Shown in pieces: positions 9,714 through 17,967 of a stretch of 64,000 nt of DNA. Position 1 is the first letter of the stretch, and each line of letters opens with the position of its first letter. A model generated the notes under the pieces. It saw only the letters and a program-made list of their open reading frames with translations. It did no database searches and had not been told where the DNA came from. The DNA comes from Streptomyces sp. SW4. Lineage in GTDB: Bacteria; Actinomycetota; Actinomycetes; Streptomycetales; Streptomycetaceae. The stretch lies in contig QKWM01000004.1 of NCBI GenBank assembly GCA_003248315.1, positions 2,725,001-2,789,000 on the forward strand. The letters run 5' to 3'. Position numbers and translations under genes: made by a program.

Positions 9714-10378
9714 ACAGCCCTTCCTGGCCAGTGGAGCTGGTGGACGGCGACATCGTCCTCCGGCCCATAAAGCTGCGCGACCAGCGGGCCTGGCGTGAGG
9801 TCAACCGGCGCAACCGCGACTGGCTGCGCCCCTGGGAGGCGACGATCCCGCCTCCCGGGCCGGGCGGTCCGGTCGCCCACCGGCCGACCTACCGCCAGAT
9901 GGTCCGGCACCTGCGGTCGGAGGCGAACGCGGGCCGGATGCTGCCGTTCGTGATCGAGTACCAGGGCAGGCTGGTCGGGCAGTTGACGGTGGCCGGGATC
10001 ACCTGGGGCTCGATGTGCTCGGGCCACATCGGCTACTGGGTGGACGAGGCGGTGGCCGGCCGCGGGGTGATGCCGACGGCGGTGGCGATGGTCGTGGACC
10101 ACTGTTTCCGCACCGTCGGGCTGCACCGCATCGAGGTCTGCATTCGCCCCGAGAACGGGCCCAGCCGCCGGGTCGTGGAGAAACTCGGATTCCGCGAGGA
10201 GGGCCTGAGGCCGCGATATCTCCACATCGACGGCGGCTGGCGCGACCATCTGGTCTTCGCGCTGACCGCGGAGGAGGTGCCCGAGGGGCTGCTGCGCCGC
10301 TGGCACCGCACCCGCACGCGCGACACCCGGCGCAACGCCCCGGGGAATCCGGCCCGGCCGGGCCCCGGAATTGAATAA
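9710..10378 (+). CDS. rimJ: GNAT acetyltransferase, RimJ-like
   Basis: GCN5-related N-acetyltransferase of the RimJ/RimL group that acetylates protein N-termini using acetyl-CoA; the true target is unknown. About 222 residues. The acetyl-CoA region includes IGYWVDEAVAGRGVMPTAVAM and the C-terminal HRIEVCIRPENGPSRRVVEKLGF block typical of RimJ. I prefer a CTG start at 9710 (GGGAG 6 nt upstream, 4-nt overlap with the moaB stop, giving M-N-S-P-S-W-P-V-E-L). GTG 9731 is the alternative but has no ribosome site. It belongs to the galU-glp-rimJ-sepX cluster. Confidence 0.9.
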   Translation: MNSPSWPVELVDGDIVLRPIKLRDQRAWREVNRRNRDWLRPWEATIPPPGPGGPVAHRPTYRQMVRHLRSEANAGRMLPFVIEYQGRLVGQLTVAGITWGSMCSGHIGYWVDEAVAGRGVMPTAVAMVVDHCFRTVGLHRIEVCIRPENGPSRRVVEKLGFREEGLRPRYLHIDGGWRDHLVFALTAEEVPEGLLRRWHRTRTRDTRRNAPGNPARPGPGIE

Positions 10379-10380
10379 AC

Positions 10381-10536
10381 GTTCGAAATTGACCGGGCGC
10401 GGACCGGTAATTTCCCGTCCCTGACGGTCACCCGATCGCATCCATCACAAAAAAAGTTCGAAATATCAGCCAGATCGTGCGACACACCGGCTCAATTGGC
10501 GGATGGCCTCACGCAAACCCCTCTACGGTGTGAGGC
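10381..10536. promoter_or_regulatory. AT-rich spacer upstream of sepX: hairpin and direct repeats
   Basis: An imperfect inverted repeat (10385-10414, arms GAAATT-g-ACCGG and CCGGT-AATTTC, 11 bp with one bulge) follows the rimJ stop and may terminate or attenuate. The 9-mer GTTCGAAAT occurs at 10381-10389 and again at 10458-10466, the second preceded by a run of seven A. This is unusually AT-rich for the window. Confidence 0.5.
10524..10529 (+). promoter_or_regulatory. -10 hexamer of sepX, leaderless layout
   Basis: TACGGT ends 7 bp before the GTG at 10537. No good ribosome-binding site lies at normal spacing, so the transcript probably begins at the GTG. Confidence 0.6.
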
Positions 10537-11692
10537 GTGAGCAGCAGCGGCCTCATCTACGCAGTCATCGTCGGGGCCTGGGCCGCCTACTTGGTGCCGA
10601 TGTGGCTCCGTAGGCAGGACGAGCTGAACGAGGCCCGTCCGACGGAACGCTTCAGCACCGCCATCCGGCTGCTGTCCGGACGGGCGGCCATGGAGCGCCG
10701 GTACGCCAAGGACCTGCGGGCGCGCTCCGCCGAGGAGGAGCCCGGTACCGACGACCCGGACGCCGTCACCGACTCGGTGGACGTCCGGGCCTTCGCCGTG
10801 TCCCGGACCCGCCGCCACACCCGGCCGTCCGTCCCGGCCCGGCCCCCGCCCCGAGCGGTCCGGCCCGGCCCGGGAGCCGGCGTCGCCCGCCCGGCGCGCG
10901 GCCTCCGCCGAGGCGGCGGCCCGGGCCCGCCGCTCGAAGGTGCTCGCCCGGCGCCGCCGCACCACCATCGTGCTGTTCCTCGCCTTCACCCTCGGCGCGA
11001 TCGTCGCCGCGGTCGGCGGGCTGGCCTTCCTGTGGGCGCCCGGCGTGCCCGCGGTCCTGCTCAGCGCGTACATCGCCTATCTGCGCTCCCAGGAGCGCCG
11101 CCGCTTCACCTACCAGATGGACCGCCGCCGGGCGGAGGCCGCGGCCCAGCGGCTCCGCGAGCGCCAGCCGCGCCGGCGCGCGGCCGTCGAGGCGGCGGCC
11201 GAGGCCGACGCCGAGGAGCCCGAAGAGGAGCCCGGCACGGAGACCGACCCCGGCCTGTCGGCGCTCGCCGCCGACCGGCGGGCCCTCGTCGAGCAGACCG
11301 ACCACGCCGAGTGGGTCGACCAGCAGCGCGAACGCCGGCACCGCCCCGGCCAGGGCGGCGACAGCTGGGACCCGGTGCCGGTCCCGCTGCCGACGTACGT
11401 CACCGCCCCGGTCGCCCCGCGCGCCACGAACGACGTGGACCTCGGCGCGCCGGACGCCTGGAGCTCCGCCCGCTCCAGCGCCGCCGCGCCGGACCCCGAG
11501 GAGGAGCCGGAGGCCGTCGCCGCCGACGGGCCGGGGGAGTCCGGCGCCGAGCTGCCCGCGCCCCGGTCCGACGACCGCCCCGGCACCGGCGCCCGCCGCG
11601 CGGCCTCCGCCCGCCGGGCCCGGGAGCGGGGCCGCACCCCGCTGTTCGACCAGTACGAGGACGGCGACCGCCCGCGGGCGGCCAACGAGTAG
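10537..11692 (+). CDS. sepX: SepX/GlpR-type septal membrane protein, frame broken once
   Basis: Actinobacterial membrane protein. By position (after galU-glp-rimJ) and N-terminus it corresponds to SepX of Streptomyces, a septal protein needed for division, and to GlpR, the membrane receptor of Glp in corynebacteria. About 385 residues. One N-terminal helix (GLIYAVIVGAWAAYLVPMWL) is followed by a conserved RRQDELNEARPTERFSTA stretch. Two adjacent helices sit at about residues 145-185 (TTIVLFLAFTLGAIVAAVGG and the next one), then a long charged Arg/Glu-rich cytoplasmic tail. A frame change lies between 10838 and 10855 in a C-rich segment and is explained by two missing bases. Confidence 0.75.
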
Positions 11693-11758
11693 ACCCCGTC
11701 CCGGGACGCCATCGCCGCGCCGCGGACCCCCCGCTCCGCCGCCTCGCGGAACGGATTT

Positions 11759-11786
11759 TTGAGCAGGCCGATCGGGGTGCTAAAGT
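11759..11786 (+). promoter_or_regulatory. promoter of tRNA-Ala
   Basis: TTGAGC (11759-11764), 16-bp spacer, TAAAGT (11781-11786), placing transcription start about 8 bp before the tRNA. Confidence 0.65.
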
Positions 11787-11800
11787 TTCACTCGTTGCAA

Positions 11801-11874
11801 GGGCCTGTGGCGCAGTCCGGTAGCGCACCTCGTTCGCATCGAGGGGGCCAGGGGTTCAAATCCCCTCAGGTCCA
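11801..11874 (+). tRNA. tRNA-Ala (anticodon CGC)
   Basis: 74-nt cloverleaf. The acceptor arm GGGCCTG pairs with CAGGTCC (one G-T pair). The anticodon arm is CCTCG/CGAGG with loop TTCGCAT, giving anticodon CGC at 11835-11837, which reads GCG (Ala). The T arm is GGGG-TTCAAAT-CCCC. CCA is not encoded. Confidence 0.97.
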
Positions 11875-11881
11875 CGCATCT

Positions 11882-11917
11882 CGAAGCCCCGGTCGGTGAA
11901 AGCCGACCGGGGCTTCG
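11882..11917 (+). terminator. terminator of tRNA-Ala
   Basis: 15-bp perfect stem (CGAAGCCCCGGTCGG and complement) with a 6-nt loop, 8 nt after the tRNA end. Confidence 0.8.
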
Positions 11918-12026
11918 CCGTGCGTGCGGACGCCCGTCCGCGCGCCCTTCGCCCAACGGGCGCGCGCAAGCGTGGAGTTCGCCGGCGCTCCGGGGGGCGA
12001 CTCGGCCGGGTCCGTGCCTAGGGGGC

Positions 12027-12503
12027 CTAAAGGAGCTTGGCGTAGCAGAGGCTCTCCTCGTGGAAGCGGTAGTAGCCGAACTTCTCGCAGGGCTCGTAGC
12101 CGCTGGAGGTGTACAGGGCGACCGCCTCCGGCTGCTTGGTGCCGGTCTCCAGGACCATGCGGCGGCGGCCCGCGGCGCGGGCGTCCTCCTCCAGGGCGGC
12201 CAGCATCCGGCGGGCCAGCCCCCGGCCGCGCATCTGCGCTATGACGAACATCCGCTTCAGCTCGGCGTCCCCGTCCCGGTAGTTCTCCTCGTTCGCGTCC
12301 TGGGCGCGCCAGCCGCCCGAGGCGACCGGGACACCGTTGTCGTCGTAGCCGAGCAGGTACAGCCCCCTCGGGGGCGTGAAGTGCGACGGCTCCAGGTACG
12401 TGGCGTCGCCGCCGTCGCCGTAGCGGACGGCGTACTCGGCCTGGACCTCGTCGTTGAGCTTCACGGCGTCGGGGTGGTCGAAGGGGACCGGGCGAATGAA
12501 CAT
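12027..12503 (-). CDS. GNAT family N-acetyltransferase
   Basis: Small cytoplasmic acetyl-CoA-dependent acetyltransferase with unknown substrate; 158 residues. The acetyl-CoA motif A reads RMFVIAQMRGRGLARRMLAALEE (~residues 92-115), followed by LETGTKQPEAVALYTSSGYEPC, the typical motif B. ATG 12503 is preceded by TACGGT at 7 bp and no ribosome site. Divergent from exonuclease III, sharing a 66-bp promoter region. Confidence 0.9.
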   Translation of the reverse strand: MFIRPVPFDHPDAVKLNDEVQAEYAVRYGDGGDATYLEPSHFTPPRGLYLLGYDDNGVPVASGGWRAQDANEENYRDGDAELKRMFVIAQMRGRGLARRMLAALEEDARAAGRRRMVLETGTKQPEAVALYTSSGYEPCEKFGYYRFHEESLCYAKLL

Positions 12504-12510
12504 ACTGCCT

Positions 12511-12516
12511 ACCGTA
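12511..12516 (-). promoter_or_regulatory. -10 hexamer of the GNAT gene, leaderless layout
   Basis: TACGGT on the minus strand ends 7 bp before ATG 12503. Confidence 0.6.
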
Positions 12517-12557
12517 TAGAGATGCGGCTGGAAACGGGACCTCGTCCAGTGTGCCGG

Positions 12558-12563
12558 TATCGT
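12558..12563 (+). promoter_or_regulatory. -10 hexamer of xth, leaderless layout
   Basis: TATCGT ends 6 bp before GTG 12570. The two divergent -10 elements here (12511-12516 and 12558-12563) are only 41 bp apart. Confidence 0.6.
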
Positions 12564-12569
12564 GCCGGG

Positions 12570-13373
12570 GTGTTTACCGTGACCTCCGTCAACGTCAACG
12601 GTCTCCGTGCCGCCGCCAGGAAGGGCTTCGTGGAGTGGCTCGCCGGGACCGAGGCCGATGTGCTGTGCCTGCAGGAGGTGCGCGCCGAACCGCACCAGCT
12701 GCCCGAGCAGGTGCGCGAGCCCGACGGCTGGCACGTCGTGCACGCCCCGGCCGCCGCCAAGGGCCGCGCCGGTGTCTCCCTCTACACGCGCCGTGAACCC
12801 GAGCGGGTCCGCATCGGCTTCGGCTCCCGCGAGTTCGACGGCAGCGGCCGGTACGTCGAGGCCGACCTGCCCGGTGTGACGGTCGCCTCGCTCTACCTCC
12901 CCTCCGGCGAGGTGGGCACGGAGCGGCAGGACGAGAAGGTCCGGTTCATGGGCGAGTTCCTCGCCTACCTCAAGGAGCTGCGCGAGCGGGCCGCCGCCGA
13001 CGGCCGGGAGGTCGTCGTGTGCGGCGACTGGAACATCGCCCACCGCGAGGCCGACCTGAAGAACTGGCGGGGCAACACCAGGAACTCGGGCTTCCTGCCC
13101 GAGGAGCGCCAGTGGCTGGGCCGGGTCCTCGACCCCGCCGAGGGCGGCTACGTCGACGTGGTGCGGTCGCTGCACCCGGACGTCACCGGGCCGTACACCT
13201 GGTGGTCGTACCGGGGGCGGGCGTTCGACAACGACTCGGGGTGGCGCATCGACTACCAGTGCGCGACCCCGGGGCTCGCCGCGCGGGCGGTCAAGGCGGT
13301 CGTGGAGCGCGCCGCCTCGCACGCCGAGCGCTGGTCGGACCACGCGCCGGTGACGGTCGTCTACGACCGCTGA
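12570..13373 (+). CDS. xth: exodeoxyribonuclease III / AP endonuclease
   Basis: Metal-dependent AP endonuclease and 3'-5' exonuclease acting in base-excision repair; 267 residues, normal length. The DNase-I-like fold shows SVNVNGLRAA (start), LQEVRAE with the metal-binding Glu, VVCGDWNIAHREADLKN with catalytic Asp/Asn, and the final SDHAPV with Asp-His. GTG 12570 (V-F-T-V-T-S-V-N-V-N) is the start expected from the fold. The 3' end overlaps the convergent MerR gene by 13 bp. Confidence 0.95.
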   Translation: MFTVTSVNVNGLRAAARKGFVEWLAGTEADVLCLQEVRAEPHQLPEQVREPDGWHVVHAPAAAKGRAGVSLYTRREPERVRIGFGSREFDGSGRYVEADLPGVTVASLYLPSGEVGTERQDEKVRFMGEFLAYLKELRERAAADGREVVVCGDWNIAHREADLKNWRGNTRNSGFLPEERQWLGRVLDPAEGGYVDVVRSLHPDVTGPYTWWSYRGRAFDNDSGWRIDYQCATPGLAARAVKAVVERAASHAERWSDHAPVTVVYDR

Positions 13374-14022
13374 GCCGGCTTCTCGGGGCCGCGCATCCGC
13401 CGGTCCAGCGCCAGCGACAGTTCCGCCTCCACCACGCTGCGGGCCAGCGGGCGCAGCCGGTGGAGGTCGTCCTCCGCGGCGTGGCGCAGCACCAGCTCGG
13501 CGAAGAGCTCCGCCAGGGCGTCGGCGTGCTCGCGGACGCGTTTGCCGGCGTCGAGCACCTCCGCGAGCGGGATGCCCTCGCGGACCAGGGCGGAGGAGAC
13601 GTCGAGCAGGCGGCGGCTGATGTGGACGATCTCGTCGCCGTCGGTGCCGACGTAGCCCAGTTCCATCGCGGCGGCCAGGTTCTCGGGGTGACCTGGCCCT
13701 CGAAGCGGGCGGCGAGCTCCTCGGGGGTGAGGCGGACCGGGGTCTCCTCGGTGGGCTCGCCGTAGCCGAGCAGGTCGCCGACGTCGCGGCCGTGGTCGAA
13801 GGCGTCGGCCAGTTCCGCGATGCCGTTCAGGGTGTGGCCGCGCTCCAGCAGCGCCGCGATGGTGCGCAGGCGGGCCAGGTGGTGGTCGTCGTACCAGGCG
13901 ATGCGGCCCTCGCGGCGGGGCGGCGGGATGAGCTTGCGTTCGCGGTAGAAGCGCAGGGTGCGCACGGTGATGCCGGCCAGCCGGGCCAGCTCCTCCATCC
14001 GGTACTCGCGCTTCTCGCTCAC
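13361..14022 (-). CDS. MerR family transcriptional regulator, one contraction
   Basis: DNA-binding regulator of about 220 residues. The N-terminal MerR winged helix is clear: YRMEELARLAGITVRTLRFYRERKLIPPPRREGRIAWYDD (two parts of it read MEELARLAGITVRTLRFY and then RIAWYDDHHLARL). The C-terminal part is helical, with no cysteine metal site visible, so it is probably an organic-ligand or orphan sensor. One G is missing at 13685-13688 (expected V-T-P-E-N-L-A-A-A-M). GTG 14022 has TAAGGT 7 bp upstream. It is divergent from the monooxygenase operon and is its likely regulator. Confidence 0.88.
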
Positions 14023-14029
14023 GCCCCCG

Positions 14030-14035
14030 ACCTTA
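14030..14035 (-). promoter_or_regulatory. -10 hexamer of the MerR gene, leaderless layout
   Basis: TAAGGT on the minus strand ends 7 bp before GTG 14022. Confidence 0.55.
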
Positions 14036-14040
14036 CGGTG

Positions 14041-14124
14041 TACCGCCGGTAACTTTCTTTCGCACGCCCCCTACCCATCGGTAGCCGCCTCCTCTACTCT
14101 CCCATTGCGCCAGTGTTCACTGGC
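14041..14124. promoter_or_regulatory. control region of the monooxygenase operon: three dyads and a -10
   Basis: TACC-GCC-GGTA at 14041-14051 and CTACC-CATC-GGTAG at 14071-14084 share TACC/GGTA arms and are candidate MerR sites; the second overlaps the expected -35/spacer of the -10 TACTCT at 14095-14100. A further perfect dyad GCCAGTG-TT-CACTGGC at 14109-14124 lies where transcription would begin, a good repressor position. Confidence 0.55.
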
Positions 14125-14165
14125 GGAGTCGGCACGGGGCAACAGCGATGCGTGGAGGCGTCTGG

Positions 14166-15741
14166 ATGGCCGAGCACAAGCATGTACGAGTCGCGGTGGT
14201 CGGATCCGGGTTCGGCGGGCTCGGCGCGGCCGTGCGGCTGCGCCGCGAAGGGATCACCGACTTCGTCGTCCTGGAGCGGGCGAGCAGCGTCGGCGGCACC
14301 TGGCGGGACAACAGCTACCCGGGTGCGCCTGCGACGTGCCCTCCCACCTGTACTCCTTCTCCTTCGCGCCCAACCCGGACTGGCCGCGCACCTTCTCCGG
14401 CCAGCGGCACATCCGCGCCTATCTGGAGCACGTGACCGACACCTTCGGGCTGCGCCCCCACATCCGCTTCGACTCGGAGGTGAAGCGGATGGCCTGGGAC
14501 GCGGAGCACCTGCGGTGGGAGATCGAGACGGCGAGCGGCGACCTCACCGCCGACGTCGTCGTCTCCGCCACCGGGCCGCTGTCCGACCCCAAGATCCCGG
14601 ACATCCCGGGCTGGACTCCTTCCCCGGCAAGGTCTTCCACTCCGCCCGCTGGGACCACGACTACGACCTCGCCGGCAAGCGCGTCGCCATGATCGGCACC
14701 GGCGCCTCCGCCATCCAGATCGTGCCGTCCATCCAGCCCGAGGTCGGGCGCCTGACCCTGTTCCAGCGGACCCCCGCCTGGGTCATGCCCCGCATGGACC
14801 GCGCCATCAGCGGCGCCGAGCGCGCCCTGCACCGGGCGCTGCCGGTCACCACCCGGCTGCGCCGCGGACTGCTGTGGGGCATCCGGGAACTCCAGGTCCA
14901 GGCGTTCACCAAGCACCCCGGTGAGCTGGGCTTCGTCGAGCAGCTGGCCAAGCGCAACATGGCCCGCGCCATCAAGGACCCGGCGCTGCGCGCCAAGCTG
15001 ACCCCGGACTACCGCATCGGCTGCAAGCGCATCCTGCTCTCCAGCGACTACTACCCGGCGATCGCCCGCCCCAATGTGGACCTGGTCGCCAGCGGCCTGA
15101 GCGAGGTGCGCGGCTCCACCCTCGTCGCCGCCGACGGCACCGAGGCCGAGGCCGACGCGATCATCTTCGGCACCGGCTTCCACGTCACCGACATGCCCAT
15201 CGCCGAGCGCGTGGTCGGCGCCGACGGGCGCACCCTCGCCGAGACCTGGAAGGGCGGCATGGAGGCGCTGCGCGGCGCGTCGGCGGCCGGCTTCCCGAAC
15301 TGGATGACGATCATCGGGCCCAACACCGGCCTCGGGAACTCCTCCATGATCCTCATGATCGAGTCCCAGCTGAACTACATGGCCGACTACCTGCGCCAGC
15401 TGAACGTCCTCGGCGGCCGCGTCGCCCTCGACGCCCGCCCCGCCGCCGTTGAGGCCTGGAACCACCGGGTGCAGGAACGCATGAAGCGCACGGTGTGGAA
15501 CACCGGCGGCTGCACCAGCTGGTACCTCGACGCCAGCGGGCGCAACACCACCATCTGGCCCGGCACCACCGCCGAGTTCCGCCGCGCGACGCGCCGCGTC
15601 GACCTCGCCGAGTACCAGGTGCTGCGCCCGGCCGCGAAGAAGGGCGCGGCCGGGGGAGCGGCAGGCCCGGATGCGGCCGCGAAGAAGGGCGCGGCCGGCT
15701 CGGGCACGGCCGGCGTCACGACCGCGGAGGTGAGCGCATGA
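14166..15741 (+). CDS. flavin-containing Baeyer-Villiger monooxygenase, two contractions
   Basis: FAD- and NADPH-dependent monooxygenase, about 525 residues, that inserts oxygen next to a ketone to give an ester or lactone. FAD motif VVGSGFGGLGAAVRLR at the N-terminus; GGTWRDNSYPG follows. The Baeyer-Villiger fingerprint F-x-G-x-x-x-H-x-x-x-W-D is exact (FPGKVFHSARWD, ~residue 152). The NADPH Rossmann motif is MIGTGASAIQIV. ATG 14166 has GGAGG 8 nt upstream. One G is missing at 14321-14323 and one at 14608-14610. The C-terminus carries two copies of AAKKGAAG. First gene of a three-gene operon. Confidence 0.92.
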
Positions 15742-16682
15742 GCCGCCCGGCCCCCGTCACCTCCGGCCCGTACGCCCCGCCCGTCCCCGCCCGCGAACTG
15801 ACCGCGGTCTCCGCCGACGGCGCCCGCATCCACGTCGAGGTGCACGGTCCCGTCGACGACCTGGCCGCCCCCGCGGTCGTCCTCGCCCACGGCTGGACCT
15901 GCTCGACCGCCTTCTGGGCCGCGCAGATCCGGGCCCTGGCCGCCGACCACCGGGTGATCGCCTACGACCAGCGCGGCCACGGGCGCAGCCCGGCGAGCCC
16001 GGCGTGCAGCACCGACGCCCTCGCCGACGACCTGGAAGCCGTCCTGAAGGCCACCCTCGCGCCCGGCGAACGGGCCGTGCTCGTCGGGCACTCGATGGGC
16101 GGGATGACGCTGATGGCCGCGGCCGGCCGTCCGGCGGTGCGCGAGCACGCGGCGGCGGTCCTGCTGTGCAGCACCGGCAGTTCCCGGCTGGTGGCCTCCG
16201 CCACGGTCCTGCCGCTGCGCGAGGGCCGGGTGCGCACCTGGCTGACGCGGCGCGTCCTCGGCTCCCGCGCGCCCCTCGGCCCGGTCACACCGCTCGCCCG
16301 GCGCATCCTCAAGTACGGGACGATGGGCCCGCGTTCGGAGCCGCACATGGTCGAGGCCTGCGCCCGGATCGTGCACGCCTGCCCGCGCCGGGTGCGCCAC
16401 GCCTGGTCGCACGTGCTCGACCTGCTCGACCTGGACCACGGCGTCCGGGAGCTGCGGGTGCCGACGGAGGTGCTGGTCGGCTCGGCGGACCGGCTGACCC
16501 CGCCGGTGCACGCCCGCCGGCTGGCCGCCGCCCTGCCCGACTGCCGGAACGTCACCGAGCTGCCCGGCATCGGCCACATGACGCCCGTCGAGGTGCCGGA
16601 CCTGGTCACCGGGAGGATACGCACGCTGGCCGGCACCCACGTACGGACCGAGCACACGGCACGAGTCGAGGAGAGCGCATGA
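15738..16682 (+). CDS. alpha/beta hydrolase (esterase-like)
   Basis: 314-residue serine hydrolase. Oxyanion region VLAHGWTCSTAFW, nucleophile elbow LVGHSMGGMT (~residue 118), catalytic Asp in VGSADRLTPP and His in GIGHMTPVE. Overlaps the monooxygenase stop by ATGA and the next start by 4 nt, so translation is coupled. The context suggests it cleaves the ester made by the Baeyer-Villiger enzyme; that is inference. No signal peptide. Confidence 0.9.
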   Translation: MSRPAPVTSGPYAPPVPARELTAVSADGARIHVEVHGPVDDLAAPAVVLAHGWTCSTAFWAAQIRALAADHRVIAYDQRGHGRSPASPACSTDALADDLEAVLKATLAPGERAVLVGHSMGGMTLMAAAGRPAVREHAAAVLLCSTGSSRLVASATVLPLREGRVRTWLTRRVLGSRAPLGPVTPLARRILKYGTMGPRSEPHMVEACARIVHACPRRVRHAWSHVLDLLDLDHGVRELRVPTEVLVGSADRLTPPVHARRLAAALPDCRNVTELPGIGHMTPVEVPDLVTGRIRTLAGTHVRTEHTARVEESA

Positions 16683-17572
16683 GAAGGGTCAGCCTGGAAG
16701 GGCAGGTCGCCGTCGTCACCGGCGCGGCGCGGGGCGTCGGGGAACTGCTGGCCCGCAAGCTGTCGGCGCGCGGCGCCAAGGTCGCGCTGGTCGGCCTGGA
16801 GCCCGACGCGCTCAAGGAGGTCTCCTCGCGGCTGCACAGCGAGAGCGACCACTGGCACGCCGACGTCACCGACCACGAGGCGATGGCGCGGGTGGCCCGC
16901 GAGGTCAAGGAGCGGTTCGGCAAGGTCGACATCGTGGTCGCCAACGCGGGCGTCGCCACCGGCGGTCCCTTCGTCGACTCCGACCCGGAGTCCTGGCGCC
17001 GGGTGATCGAGGTCAACCTCATCGGCTCGGCGGTCACGGCCCGCGCCTTCCTGCCGCTGCTGATCGAGAGCCGCGGCTACCTGCTCCAGATCGCGTCCCT
17101 GGCCGCGATCACGCCCGCCCCGATGATGACCGCCTACTGCGCCTCCAAGTCCGGCGTGGAGGCGTACGCGCACAGCCTGCGCGCCGAGGTCGGCTACCGG
17201 GGCGTGCGGGTCGGCGTCGGGTATCTGTCCTGGACCGACACCGACATGGTGCGCGGCGCCGACCAGGACGAGGTCATGCGCGAGCTGCGGCAGCGGCTGC
17301 CGTGGCCGTCGAACAAGACCTATCCGCTGGGCCCGGCCGTGGACCGGCTCGTGGAGGGCATCGAGCGCCGCTCCACCCACGTCTACGGGCAGTGGTGGCT
17401 GCGCGGCATGCAGAGCGTGCGCGGCGGTCTGCCCGGGCTCATCGGAACGGTCGGACAGCGCGAGATGCGCCGGTTCGCCGACCGGCTGACGGGCATGCGC
17501 ACCGGCCTGGTCGGCGCGGGCGGCGCGGCCGACGAACAGCAGCGCACCACGAGGACTACGGTCCGTAAGTGA
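16679..17572 (+). CDS. short-chain dehydrogenase/reductase
   Basis: NAD(P)-dependent oxidoreductase of the classical SDR type, 297 residues. Cofactor motif VVTGAARGVGELLAR (TGxxxGxG), NAG at VVANAGVA, catalytic Ser in LLQIASLAA and the Y-x-x-x-K pair in TAYCASKSGVEAY. The C-terminal 90 residues are an extension with WWLRG and are basic. Third gene of the operon; likely interconverts a secondary alcohol and the ketone substrate of the monooxygenase (inference). Confidence 0.92.
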   Translation: MRRVSLEGQVAVVTGAARGVGELLARKLSARGAKVALVGLEPDALKEVSSRLHSESDHWHADVTDHEAMARVAREVKERFGKVDIVVANAGVATGGPFVDSDPESWRRVIEVNLIGSAVTARAFLPLLIESRGYLLQIASLAAITPAPMMTAYCASKSGVEAYAHSLRAEVGYRGVRVGVGYLSWTDTDMVRGADQDEVMRELRQRLPWPSNKTYPLGPAVDRLVEGIERRSTHVYGQWWLRGMQSVRGGLPGLIGTVGQREMRRFADRLTGMRTGLVGAGGAADEQQRTTRTTVRK

Positions 17573-17606
17573 TCGACATGCGGACGGTCACCGCCCGTGT
17601 GAATCT

Positions 17607-17644
17607 GATCGAGCCCGGCCCACACGATCCGGTCGGGCCCGATC
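17607..17644 (+). terminator. stem-loop after the monooxygenase operon
   Basis: Arms 17607-17620 and 17631-17644 match in 12 of 14 positions around a 10-nt loop. It could end the operon or act in the leader of the next small gene. Confidence 0.5.
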
Positions 17645-17664
17645 TCACCCAGGAGTGAACCCAC

Positions 17665-17862
17665 ATGGGTATGAAGGACCAGTTCCAGGAGAAGTCCGAG
17701 CAGTGGCAGCAGCAGGGCCGGCAGAAGGCCGACCAGGCCAAGGAGCAGCTGCAGAACCGTGGCGAGCGCGGTCGCCGTCGTGACGACGACGACATGGACC
17801 AGCCCATGCGCCAGGACCGCCAGGAGTCCGACGACCGCTTCAACGCGGACTACGACGCCTGA
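17665..17862 (+). CDS. small hydrophilic protein of unknown function
   Basis: 65 residues, extremely rich in Gln, Lys, Arg and Asp (MGMKDQFQEKSEQWQQQGRQ..., a DDDD run near residue 40, ending DRFNADYDA). No hydrophobic segment; predicted helical and disordered, somewhat CsbD/stress-protein-like in composition, but I cannot assign a family. AGGAG lies 9-10 nt before ATG 17665, and a strong terminator follows, so this is a real monocistronic gene. Confidence 0.75.
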   Translation: MGMKDQFQEKSEQWQQQGRQKADQAKEQLQNRGERGRRRDDDDMDQPMRQDRQESDDRFNADYDA

Positions 17863-17880
17863 CGCACCGCCGCTGAGCGG

Positions 17881-17921
17881 CAAGGGGCGCCTCTCCGGAG
17901 ACGGAGGGGCGCCCCCTCTTG
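17881..17921. terminator. terminator between the small gene and the tricorn protease gene
   Basis: CAAGGGGCGCC...GGCGCCCCCTCTTG hairpin; core stem 17884-17897 / 17902-17915 with loop GAGA. Placed between convergent genes. Confidence 0.75.
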
Positions 17922-17967
17922 CCGTGTGCGGCGGGTCTCGCCGTGTGCGCCGCGTCCTTGCCGGACG

